DNA from: a virus
DNA length: 37,513 nucleotides
IMG/VR virus record: IMGVR_UViG_3300042295_000307
Span: 1-37,513 of that record
Strand: one strand, 5' to 3'
This document shows positions 20,276 to 27,842 of the stretch, piece by piece (positions within the stretch are counted from its first letter, which is position 1; the number at the start of each line of letters is the position of its first letter). The notes beneath the pieces are model-generated. The model was not told where the DNA came from and made no database searches. It saw only the letters and a list, made by a program, of their open reading frames with translations. Both the position numbers and the translations under genes were made by a program.

Positions 20276-21061
20276 ATGTCTGAAGAGATGCAAAATCAGT
20301 TAGCGGATTCACCCGCGCCAGAACAGGCACCGACGGCAGAGCCTGTAGCTGTAGAAGCAAACGCGCCGGAGAATGAACAGCCAAACGAACAGCAGACCAA
20401 GACCTTCACACAAGAAGAGCTGGATGCAATCGTAGGCAAAAGGCTTGCAAGAGAGCAACGTAAGTGGGAACGCGAGCAGACTCGTAGGGCACAACCCGCA
20501 CCTACAGCTGCAGAGTTACCGCCGGTCGAAAATTTTGATTCTGTCGATGCCTACGCTGATGCACTAGCGGAACGCAAAGCAGAAGAATTGTTGGCTCGTC
20601 GGGAACTTGAGCGGCAACAGATGGATTTTCTTGATGCGTATCACGATCGAGAAGAGGACGCGCGGAGTAAGTATGACGACTTTGAACAAGTCGCCTACAA
20701 CCCCAAGCTGCCGATTTCGACTGCGATGGCTGAGACAATCCAAGCATCGGATATTGGCCCTGATATTGCGTATTACTTGGGTTCAAATCCGAAAGAAGCC
20801 GCCCGCATTGCCTCACTGAAATCGCCCATATTACAGGCCAAAGAGATTGGCAAGATTGAAGCCAAAATGGCTTCTGAGCCGATTTTAAGAAAAACGACAA
20901 GCGCACCACCACCCATCGCGCCTATATCAGGCAGAGGCTCTGGAGCGCCGTCTTATGATACGACTGACCCACGTTCTATCAAGAACATGACTACGTCAGA
21001 GTGGATTGAGGCGGATCGCCAGCGTCAGATGAAGAAGTGGGAAGCCCAACGTAACCGCTAA
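20276..21061 (+). CDS. Scaffolding protein
   Basis: A 261-residue protein directly before the coat gene. It has an acidic, Pro/Ala/Glu-rich N-terminus, a long charged helical core (TQEELDAIVGKRLAREQRKW, ALAERKAEELLARRELERQQ) and a basic C-terminal helix, TSEWIEADRQRQMKKWEAQR. This is the organisation of P22-type scaffolds, where the C-terminal basic helix-turn-helix binds coat protein and directs procapsid size. It would be released or degraded when DNA enters. Sequence identity to known scaffolds is not obvious, so the call rests on composition, the C-terminal helix and position. Confidence 0.82.
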   Translation: MSEEMQNQLADSPAPEQAPTAEPVAVEANAPENEQPNEQQTKTFTQEELDAIVGKRLAREQRKWEREQTRRAQPAPTAAELPPVENFDSVDAYADALAERKAEELLARRELERQQMDFLDAYHDREEDARSKYDDFEQVAYNPKLPISTAMAETIQASDIGPDIAYYLGSNPKEAARIASLKSPILQAKEIGKIEAKMASEPILRKTTSAPPPIAPISGRGSGAPSYDTTDPRSIKNMTTSEWIEADRQRQMKKWEAQRNR

Positions 21062-21082
21062 CTTTTTTAGGAACTAAATATC

Positions 21083-22285
21083 ATGGCAAACTCGATTCTT
21101 ACCATCGACATGATTACCCGTAAGGCTCTCGAAATCCTCGAGAACAACCTGGTACTCACTCGTAACGTTAACCGTCAATACGACGACTCTTTCGCCGTTG
21201 AAGGCGCAAAAATTGGTTCCACACTGCGTATCCGCCTGCCGGATCGCGCTCTGGTAACCGACGGTGCCGCCCTGCAAGTTCAGGACGACAACGAACAGTT
21301 CACCACCCTGACCGTGGCTTCGCAGAAGCACATCGGCGTGAACTTCACCTCCGCCGAACTCACCATGCAGTTGGATGACTTCGCAGAGCGTGTTCTGAAG
21401 CCTCGTATTTCGCAGCTGGCTTCCAGCATCGATGCTGACGTTGCTAACGCATACAAAAACGTGTTCAACTCGGTTGGTACGCCTGGCACCACACCTTCAA
21501 CTTCGCTCGTTCTGCTGCAAGCTCAGCAGAAGCTGAACGAAAACGCTGCTGTGATGTCACCACGCTACGCAACTGTTAACCCAGCTGCTAACGCTGGTCT
21601 GGTTGAAGGCATGAAAGGTCTGTTTAACCCAACCGACACTATCAGCCGCCAGTTCAAGAACGGCATGATGGGCACCGGCGTGCTGGGCTTCGACGAAGTC
21701 AACATGTCTCAGTCGATCAAGCAGCACACCAACGGCGATTGGGGCACCACCATCACTGTGACTTCGACTGTCACAACTGAAGGTCAGTCCACCCTGCCAA
21801 TCAGCTTTACGGGCTCGTCTAAGACATGGAATGTCGGCGACGTGTTTACTATCGCTGGCGTTAACGCTGTCAACCCACAGACCCGTGAGTCCACTGGTTC
21901 GCTGCAGCAGTTCACCGTGACTGCGGTTGCTACTGGATCTTCAACTGCTACCCTGTCGATTTCGCCCGCGCTGTATTCCGCCGGTCAAGCTCTGGCAACT
22001 GTGACTTCGCTGCCTGCATCCGGCGCTGCTGTCACTATGCTGGGTAACGCAACTGGTCAATACGCACAGAACCTCGTCTACCATAAAGATGCGATTACAT
22101 TCGCAACTGCTGACTTGCTGATGCCACAAGGCGTTGACATGGCTTCCCGCCAAGTCCACAACGGCATTTCGATGCGTATTGTTCGTCAGTACGACATCAA
22201 CAATGACCGTCTGCCTTGCCGTATCGACGTTCTGTACGGCTACAGCACAATTCGTCCACAAATGGCTTGCCGCGTCTGGGGCTAA
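21083..22285 (+). CDS. Major capsid protein, P22 coat-like
   Basis: This 400-residue protein has the opening pattern of P22 gp5-type coats: SILTIDMITRKALEILENNL, RNVNRQYDDSF, GSTLRIRLPDRALVT, then TTLTVASQKHIGVNFTSAELTMQLDDFAERVLKP. The HK97 fold is expected, with an inserted beta domain around residues 215-310 (Thr/Ser/Val-rich). It ends VLYGYSTIRPQMACRVWG, typical for the family. Codon choice is regular and GC-rich, as for a highly expressed gene. AGGA lies upstream of the ATG. A hairpin follows the stop and may adjust expression of downstream genes. P22 coat is 430 residues, so length fits. Confidence 0.93.
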   Translation: MANSILTIDMITRKALEILENNLVLTRNVNRQYDDSFAVEGAKIGSTLRIRLPDRALVTDGAALQVQDDNEQFTTLTVASQKHIGVNFTSAELTMQLDDFAERVLKPRISQLASSIDADVANAYKNVFNSVGTPGTTPSTSLVLLQAQQKLNENAAVMSPRYATVNPAANAGLVEGMKGLFNPTDTISRQFKNGMMGTGVLGFDEVNMSQSIKQHTNGDWGTTITVTSTVTTEGQSTLPISFTGSSKTWNVGDVFTIAGVNAVNPQTRESTGSLQQFTVTAVATGSSTATLSISPALYSAGQALATVTSLPASGAAVTMLGNATGQYAQNLVYHKDAITFATADLLMPQGVDMASRQVHNGISMRIVRQYDINNDRLPCRIDVLYGYSTIRPQMACRVWG

Positions 22286-22292
22286 GCACTGG

Positions 22293-22310
22293 TGGGGGTT
22301 TCGGCCCCCA
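22293..22310 (+). terminator. Hairpin after coat gene
   Basis: TGGGGG (22293-22298) pairs with CCCCCA (22305-22310) around TTTCGG. The T-run (CTTTTT) is about 10 bases further on, so termination is likely partial. Confidence 0.6.
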
Positions 22311-22341
22311 TTAACGACACTCTTTTTAAAGGAAATTTATC

Positions 22342-22749
22342 ATGGCTCTTCCTAATGGCGCTGGTGGATACCAGCTCGGCGATGGCAATCTGGGCGAGGC
22401 AATTCTTGGCGCTCAAGTTATCCCTACAACTCTGACCGGCGACACCACCCTGACCGGCGCTCAAGTAGCTGCTGGCCTAGTTGTGTGCAACAAAGGTAGC
22501 GACGCAACGCTGACCGTTACTCTTCCTACGGCTACTCTGCTGGACGCGGCTGTTCCTAGCGCTAAAGTAGGTTCGTCGTTTGAGTTGACAATCTGCAACA
22601 ACAACAATACCGGCTCGTCATCTACTGTTCCAGTTACCACTGGCACAGGCATTACGATCTTCGGTTCTGTTACTGTCCCACGTTTCGGCGCACACACTTA
22701 CATGTTTGTTCGCACTGGCGATGCTGCTTACTCAGCATTTCTGAAGTAA
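22342..22749 (+). CDS. Decoration-type virion protein B
   Basis: A 135-residue protein starting MALPNGAGGYQLGDGNLGEA. It is rich in Gly, Thr, Val and Ala, with strands such as LTGDTTLTGAQVAAGLVVCN and VPRFGAHTYMFVRTGDAAYS. It has the look of an all-beta capsid-decoration or head protein and directly follows the coat gene, the usual place of decoration proteins. An AAAGGA ribosome-binding site precedes the ATG. A strong hairpin with a TTCG loop follows. No family recognised beyond this. Confidence 0.7.
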   Translation: MALPNGAGGYQLGDGNLGEAILGAQVIPTTLTGDTTLTGAQVAAGLVVCNKGSDATLTVTLPTATLLDAAVPSAKVGSSFELTICNNNNTGSSSTVPVTTGTGITIFGSVTVPRFGAHTYMFVRTGDAAYSAFLK

Positions 22750-22754
22750 ATCTG

Positions 22755-22772
22755 CGGGGGCTTCGGCCCCCG
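22755..22772 (+). terminator. UUCG-loop hairpin
   Basis: CGGGGGC (22755-22761) pairs with GCCCCCG (22766-22772) across a TTCG loop, an exceptionally stable stem, followed by TTATTT. It lies between two decoration-type genes. Confidence 0.65.
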
Positions 22773-22790
22773 TTATTTAAAGGATAGATC

Positions 22791-23075
22791 ATGCCTAATA
22801 CCAAAGCTGTTGGTGTTGCGTATTCAGATCCAGAGTTTGATAGCGTATCGGTTACCGGCGCCATCACTGCACCTACCATTACTTCAACAGCTACTACTAG
22901 TGCTGTTGTTGCAAATGCTACCGCAGGCTTGTATTTTCTGACTACTGCAATTACTGCTAACACTACAACCACTTCAGCGCCTAAAGGCTCAATCGGTACA
23001 ACCAGCAACGCAACCGGCGCTGGCAAACTGTTTGTGTCTGATGGCTCTAAGTGGCAATTTGCTGTTGTTGCTTAA
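22791..23075 (+). CDS. Decoration-type virion protein C
   Basis: A 94-residue protein with N-terminus MPNTKAVGVAYSDPEFDSVS, close to the start of the protein at 16382-16810. The rest is Thr/Ala-rich (ITAPTITSTATTSAVVANAT) and ends GKLFVSDGSKWQFAVVA, a motif familiar from the C-terminal ends of phage fibre or decoration proteins. The shared N-terminus suggests a common docking peptide for two virion proteins. AAAGGA lies upstream of the ATG, and a hairpin follows the stop. Confidence 0.7.
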   Translation: MPNTKAVGVAYSDPEFDSVSVTGAITAPTITSTATTSAVVANATAGLYFLTTAITANTTTTSAPKGSIGTTSNATGAGKLFVSDGSKWQFAVVA

Positions 23076-23078
23076 AAA

Positions 23079-23098
23079 ATAGGGGCTTTGGCCCCTAT
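23079..23098 (+). terminator. Hairpin after third capsid-region gene
   Basis: ATAGGGGC (23079-23086) pairs with GCCCCTAT (23091-23098) around TTTG. It is the third stem of this type in 800 bases. The next gene starts eight bases later, so read-through must be frequent. Confidence 0.6.
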
Positions 23099-23105
23099 CT
23101 AAACT

Positions 23106-23306
23106 ATGACAATTTATTTACGACACGCTGTTCACGGCACCAAAATCGCCAATATGGATTTGGAGGCTGAATTTGATGAACAAAACGGTTGGGAACGGTA
23201 TAATCCCGACACGCCTTCGGCTCCCGAAGCAGCGGCGCCAGTCAACGAGCTGGAACCCAAACGTCGTCGTGGCCGTTCACCTGTAGAGGCTGCGGCACCA
23301 GAATAA
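23106..23306 (+). CDS. Small protein with basic C-terminus
   Basis: A 66-residue protein starting MTIYLRHAVHGTKIANMDLE. The N-terminal half (HPVHGTK-like start, then AEFDEQNGWERYNPDTP) is a pattern seen in small phage head-tail region proteins. The C-terminal half is a flexible Pro/Ala/Glu linker with a basic KRRRGRSP element resembling an AT-hook. This could bind packaged DNA, but that is inference. It sits between decoration and head-tail adaptor genes. Family name not known to me. Confidence 0.65.
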   Translation: MTIYLRHAVHGTKIANMDLEAEFDEQNGWERYNPDTPSAPEAAAPVNELEPKRRRGRSPVEAAAPE

Positions 23307-23315
23307 GGAGCAGAC

Positions 23316-24029
23316 ATGGCCACTACTGCTGGCGATCAAATTAACAGAGCCTTGCGGTTGTTGGGCGTGTTGGCCGAGGGTGAAACGCCTTCGGCTGCCG
23401 TATCACAAGACGGCCTGACCGCTTTGAATCAGATGATTGATTCATGGAACACCGAGCGTTTGGCTGTGTTCTGTACGGAAGACCAAATGTTTAACTGGCC
23501 TCCTGACGAAATTACCCGCACGCTGGGGCCTACCGGCGACTTTGTCGGCAATCGTCCCATTCTGATTGACGACTCAACGTATTTCCGCGACCCGCAGACC
23601 AATGTGTCTTACGGCATCAAGCTGATTAACCAGCAGCAGTACAACGGCATTGCGGTCAAGACCGTGACCAGCACTTACCCGCAGGTCATGTTTGTCAACA
23701 ATACGTTCCCCGACATCACCATGACCATCTACCCAAAGCCCACAAGGCTTTTGGAATGGCATTTTGTGTCGGTGCAACAGCTTACTACCCCTGCAAACTT
23801 GGCGACCAATTTGACTTTTCCGCCAGGCTATCTGCGGGCGTTTGTGTACAACTTGGCGATGGAATTTGCGCCGGAGTTTGGCGTTGAGCCGTCACCGCAA
23901 GTGCAACGCATTGCAATGACGTCCAAGCGTAACCTGAAGCGCATCAACAATCCTGACGATGTGATGTCTATGCCGTATTCGCTGGTTGCAACTCGTCAAC
24001 GTTTTAACATTTACGCAGGAAACTACTAA
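23316..24029 (+). CDS. Head-tail adaptor, P22 gp4-like
   Basis: A 237-residue protein starting MATTAGDQINRALRLLGVLA, with EGETPSAAVSQDGLTALNQM, then SWNTERLAVFC and FNWPPDEITRTLGPTGDF. This is the pattern of P22 gp4 (tail accessory factor), which binds under the portal ring and closes the channel after packaging. Its C-terminal part ends NNPDDVMSMPYSL..., typical of the family. A GGAG ribosome-binding site is present. P22 gp4 is 166 residues; this longer version is like those in many related phages. Confidence 0.87.
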   Translation: MATTAGDQINRALRLLGVLAEGETPSAAVSQDGLTALNQMIDSWNTERLAVFCTEDQMFNWPPDEITRTLGPTGDFVGNRPILIDDSTYFRDPQTNVSYGIKLINQQQYNGIAVKTVTSTYPQVMFVNNTFPDITMTIYPKPTRLLEWHFVSVQQLTTPANLATNLTFPPGYLRAFVYNLAMEFAPEFGVEPSPQVQRIAMTSKRNLKRINNPDDVMSMPYSLVATRQRFNIYAGNY

Positions 24030-24030
24030 C

Positions 24031-24684
24031 ATGGCCACTATTGCAATCTCAGCCCTTCCTGCAGCCACCGCTGCGGCTACAACCGACGTTTTGCCTATTG
24101 TCCAAGGGGGCACAACAAAACAAGTTACTAATGCTTTATTGTTTACCAATTCAACCTTGGTAACGCCCGCGCTTGGCACGCCCTCAAGTGGAACTTTGAC
24201 TAATTGCACAGGCTTACCTGTTGCAACTGGTGTAAGTGGTTTGGGAACAAGTGTGGCTACTTTTTTGGCAACACCAAGCAGCGCCAATTTACGAACGGCG
24301 TTAACGGATGAAACTGGTACAGGTTCTGCGGTATTTGCAACTAGCCCAACATTGGTAACCCCAGATATTGGTGTAGCTACCGGCACAAGCGTAACTTTAA
24401 GCGGCCTTAATGCAACTAACGCTGCCGCACCTACAATTGCAAGCGCCGCTACGATTGCGCCAACAAAGCAAATTACGTTTATATCGGGAACCACCGCAGT
24501 AGTAACTATTACTGCGCCGACTCCAATTTCTGCTGGCGGCGGAGCTATAACTCTAATCCCAACCGGCGCGTTTACTTGGACAACCGCCGGAAATATTGCT
24601 TTAGCAGGTACAGCAGTGGTTAGTAGGGCGCTAACAATGACCTACGACGTCACAACAGCCAAATGGTATCCAAGTTACGTTTGA
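24031..24684 (+). CDS. Fibre-like repetitive structural protein
   Basis: The ATG at 24031 follows the previous stop by one base and gives 217 residues starting MATIAISALPAATAAATTDV. The sequence is Thr/Ala/Gly-rich with repeated modules: NSTLVTPALGTPSSGTLTN and later SPTLVTPDIGVATGTSVTLS. Such TLVTPxLGxxxSGTLxN modules are common in phage tail fibres and spike stalks, where they trimerise into beta structure. The C-terminus ends in a GNIALAGTAVV...KWYPSYV segment. A trimeric fibre or tail-needle role is inferred. Codon use here turns AT-rich compared with the coat region. Confidence 0.72.
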   Translation: MATIAISALPAATAAATTDVLPIVQGGTTKQVTNALLFTNSTLVTPALGTPSSGTLTNCTGLPVATGVSGLGTSVATFLATPSSANLRTALTDETGTGSAVFATSPTLVTPDIGVATGTSVTLSGLNATNAAAPTIASAATIAPTKQITFISGTTAVVTITAPTPISAGGGAITLIPTGAFTWTTAGNIALAGTAVVSRALTMTYDVTTAKWYPSYV

Positions 24685-24685
24685 T

Positions 24686-26320
24686 ATGAAAACGCCCATT
24701 CTTGGCCAAACCTACGTGGCTCGCAGCGTCAACGCTGCGGATAGCCGCATGGTGAATTTGTACCCTGAAGTTACTCCCGCGCCAGAAGGCATGGAGCCTG
24801 CGTACCTGAACCGGGCGCCTGGGCTAAGTTACTTGGCAACCGTAGGTACAGGGCCAATTCGCGGGTTGTGGACGTTTAAAGGGTCTGGCTACGTTGTATC
24901 CGGTAATAGTTTATACAAACTAACCAATAGCTATACAACGACGCTTTTAGGGGGCGTTTCTGGTACTGGGCCGGTATCTATGGCAGATAATGGAGACCAA
25001 CTTTTTGTTGCTGCTAATGGCCCCAGTTACATTTATAACGCCACTACTAACGTATTTGCGCAAATTACCGACCCTGACTTCCCTGGTGCGGTGACTGTAG
25101 GGTTTTTGGACGGCTATTTTGTTTTTAACGAGCCTAATAGCCAAAAAGTTTGGGTAACCAGCCTGCTTGACGGCCTGTCCGTTGACCCACTTGATTTTGC
25201 CAGCGCCGAAGGTTCGCCCGACGGATTAATATCGCTTATAGTTGACCACCGCGAAGCGTGGTTGTTTGGCACCAATTCTGTAGAAGTATGGTACGACGCA
25301 GGCACTGCCGATTTCCCACTACAACGTATCCAAGGTGCTTTTAACGAAATTGGCTGCGCGGCACCTTATTCGGTAGCCAAACTAGACAACAGCGTGTTTT
25401 GGCTAGGCGCGGACGCGCGGGGGCGCGGCGTTGTTTATCGAGCTAACGGCTATACCGGTCAACGCATATCTACCCACGCTATTGAATGGCAGATTCAAGA
25501 ATACGGCAATTTATCTGACGCGATTGGCTACACTTATCAGCAAGACGGCCACAGCTTCTATGTGCTGATCTTCCCTACCGCTAACACGACTTGGGTCTAC
25601 GACGCCGCTACGCAGGCTTGGCACGAACGCGCAGGGTGGTCTAATGGGTCGTTTACTCGGCACCGTAGCAACTGCCAGATGGCCTTTAATAACGAAGTGA
25701 TTGTCGGCGACTTTGAGAACGGCAATATTTACGCGTTTGATCTGGACGTGTATGCGGATAACGGCCAGATCCAAAAATGGTTGCGGTCTTGGCGCGCGCT
25801 GCCTACAGGGCAAAACAATCTTAAACGTACCGCCCACCACACGTTGCAACTTGAGTGCGAATCGGGCGTTGGTTTAAATGCTTACCCTGCTTACGACAGC
25901 GAAAATATCGACACTGAAAACGGTTTAAATATTATAGCTGAATACGTGCAAACTTATTTAGCTACTGAATCACAAATTATACTAACTACTGAAGCAGGCG
26001 ATCAATTTGAACCTTTGGGGCAATACGATTTACCTGATATTGACATTAATGGGTATGGCTTAATTACTACTAGTTACCCGGCTGCGCCAGGCTATGATCC
26101 TCAAGTTATGCTGCGTTGGTCAGATGATGGCGGCCATACATGGTCAAACGAACATTGGTCTAGCATGGGCAAGATTGGCGAATACTATCGCCGGGTGTTC
26201 TGGCGTCGGTTGGGTATGACGTTAAAATTGCGCGACCGTGTGTACGAACTTTCCGGCACTGACCCGGTCAAGATCGCCATTATGGGCGCTGAGTTACAAC
26301 TTAGCGGCACTAATGCCTAG
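24686..26320 (+). CDS. DNA-stabilising tail hub, P22 gp10-like
   Basis: A 544-residue protein with the P22 gp10-type opening PILGQTYVARSVNAADSRMV, NLYPEV and LNRAPGLSYLATVGTGPIRG. It continues with beta-propeller-like repeats (VSMADNGDQLFVAANG, DGYFVFNEPNSQKVWVTSLL, HREAWLFGTNSVEVWYDAGT) and a C-terminal RWSDDGGHTWSNEHW segment. In P22, gp10 forms the tail hub below gp4 and keeps DNA inside the head. The order gp4-like then gp10-like supports this. It starts one base after the previous stop and overlaps the next gene by eight bases. Confidence 0.9.
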   Translation: MKTPILGQTYVARSVNAADSRMVNLYPEVTPAPEGMEPAYLNRAPGLSYLATVGTGPIRGLWTFKGSGYVVSGNSLYKLTNSYTTTLLGGVSGTGPVSMADNGDQLFVAANGPSYIYNATTNVFAQITDPDFPGAVTVGFLDGYFVFNEPNSQKVWVTSLLDGLSVDPLDFASAEGSPDGLISLIVDHREAWLFGTNSVEVWYDAGTADFPLQRIQGAFNEIGCAAPYSVAKLDNSVFWLGADARGRGVVYRANGYTGQRISTHAIEWQIQEYGNLSDAIGYTYQQDGHSFYVLIFPTANTTWVYDAATQAWHERAGWSNGSFTRHRSNCQMAFNNEVIVGDFENGNIYAFDLDVYADNGQIQKWLRSWRALPTGQNNLKRTAHHTLQLECESGVGLNAYPAYDSENIDTENGLNIIAEYVQTYLATESQIILTTEAGDQFEPLGQYDLPDIDINGYGLITTSYPAAPGYDPQVMLRWSDDGGHTWSNEHWSSMGKIGEYYRRVFWRRLGMTLKLRDRVYELSGTDPVKIAIMGAELQLSGTNA

Positions 26321-27662
26321 CCCGCTTAACATAACCAATATTACGCCCCCACGGGTGCCGTTAATTGACGAGCGCACGGGCTTAATCTCGCGTGAGTGGT
26401 ATCGGTTTTTTCTTAATCTGTTTAATCTGGCAGGAGGAGGCACTAACACCACGTCTTTGACCGATTTGCAGTTAGGGCCACCTGCGCCGCAACAGGAAGA
26501 CTTGGTTAACATCATTATTGATGTTGAGGCAACTAAAATTCAGCCGACTGAAGAGTCGGCCAACGAACAGATTGCTGAACTTGCCAAGCAAGTCGAAGCC
26601 TTATCGGTTTTGCCTTTGACTAGCTGGGTGTTGTCCGAGCTGGCTGAATTGCAATCTCAAATTGACGGGCTATCGGCCACGTCTGTTCCGCCTGCAGGCA
26701 CGTATGTGACGTCCGTTGGGGCTACCGCGCCTATTACTACAACAGGCGGCACCACGCCGACTATTGGCGTAACCGCAGCGGCGTTGACTGAAGTTGACGA
26801 TACAAACGTCACGCTGACTTTGGGTGGATCGCCCAGCACGGCGCTGCTTGCGGCTACTAGCCTGACGTTGGGTTGGACGGGTCAGTTAGCTGCTACGCGC
26901 GGCGGCACAGGGTTCGGCTCCTATGCAGTAGGCGATATTTTGTACGCTAACACAACTACTACACTGGCAAAATTACCTGATGTGGCAACTGGTAATGCGT
27001 TAATTTCTGGCGGTGTAGGTGTGGCTCCTGCATGGGGTAAGATTGGCCTTACCACGCATGTTTCTGGTACATTGCCGGTTACTAACGGTGGTACAGGAAC
27101 GGCCACGGCATTTACCGCTGGGTCAATTGTGTTTGCCGGCGCGTCGGGCGTTTACAGCCAGGATAACTCAAACTTTTTTTGGGACGCCGCAAACATTCGT
27201 TTAGGTCTAGACACCGCTACACCTGCGTGCACATTAGATGTTGCTGGCGGCATTCAAACTTCAAGAACCACAGTTACGTCGCCCGCCGCTACTGACGGAA
27301 ATATTTTTTCGGGGACTTATACGCCTACGCTGACTAACAGCACAAATGTTGCAGCCAGCACTACGTTTGAGGCTCAATATATGCGGGTAGGTAATGTAGT
27401 TACTGTTTCAGGTCAAGTTGCTATAGATGTAACAACAATAGCTACGGATTCTGTTTTACTAATGTCTTTACCTATTGCGTCTAATTTTACCGTAGCAAGA
27501 CAATGCGGCGGCACTGCTGCGTCTTCTACCGCAGGAACCTATGGTGTAGAAACTGTTGCAATTATGGGAAATGTAGCTAGCGACGCGGCTGAATTTAGAC
27601 TGCGGCCAACGTCTATAGCTAATTTAGACTATCGTTTTTCTTTTACTTATTTAGTAATCTAA
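26313..27662 (+). CDS. Tail fibre protein
   Basis: The start is taken at ATG 26313, overlapping the gp10-like stop, giving 449 residues beginning MPSPLNITNITPPRVPLIDE and RTGLISREWYRFFLNLFNLA, an N-terminal virion-attachment pattern. A short coiled helix (SANEQIAELAKQVEALS) follows, then Thr/Gly-rich stalk modules including LPVTNGGTGTATAFTAGSIV, and a C-terminal domain (about 350-449) that looks like an all-beta head. The NGGTG element is a hallmark of phage fibres. It probably forms a trimeric side fibre or the tail tip. Codon use is AT-leaning. Confidence 0.8.
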   Translation: MPSPLNITNITPPRVPLIDERTGLISREWYRFFLNLFNLAGGGTNTTSLTDLQLGPPAPQQEDLVNIIIDVEATKIQPTEESANEQIAELAKQVEALSVLPLTSWVLSELAELQSQIDGLSATSVPPAGTYVTSVGATAPITTTGGTTPTIGVTAAALTEVDDTNVTLTLGGSPSTALLAATSLTLGWTGQLAATRGGTGFGSYAVGDILYANTTTTLAKLPDVATGNALISGGVGVAPAWGKIGLTTHVSGTLPVTNGGTGTATAFTAGSIVFAGASGVYSQDNSNFFWDAANIRLGLDTATPACTLDVAGGIQTSRTTVTSPAATDGNIFSGTYTPTLTNSTNVAASTTFEAQYMRVGNVVTVSGQVAIDVTTIATDSVLLMSLPIASNFTVARQCGGTAASSTAGTYGVETVAIMGNVASDAAEFRLRPTSIANLDYRFSFTYLVI

Positions 27663-27824
27663 ATGGTTGAATCTATTACTTTTAACAGCCTAGAGTCAAA
27701 AATTATCGTTACGTTAATTGACGGGCAGACTGTAGAATATGCGCAAACGCATAAAGATCAATATTTGTTAGATTACCCTAGCCGAATTGCAGATGTGGCT
27801 GCAATGGGCTGGTTAAACACTTAA
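27663..27824 (+). CDS. Small hypothetical protein before tailspike
   Basis: A 53-residue product, MVESITFNSLESKIIVTLID at the start, followed by GQTVEYAQTHKDQYLLDYPS. The ATG follows the fibre stop directly, and the frame is bounded exactly by the two neighbouring genes. It is acidic, with mixed strand and helix character and no signal peptide. A small tail-assembly or chaperone role would fit its place between fibre and spike, but nothing in the sequence proves it. Confidence 0.6.
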   Translation: MVESITFNSLESKIIVTLIDGQTVEYAQTHKDQYLLDYPSRIADVAAMGWLNT

Positions 27825-27842
27825 TTCTATGTTGGAGCTGAT

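Noticed and set aside
23892-24494. 200-codon minus-strand frame
   Set aside because: Val/Ala/Pro-rich shadow of the Thr/Ala repeats in the fibre-like gene on the plus strand.
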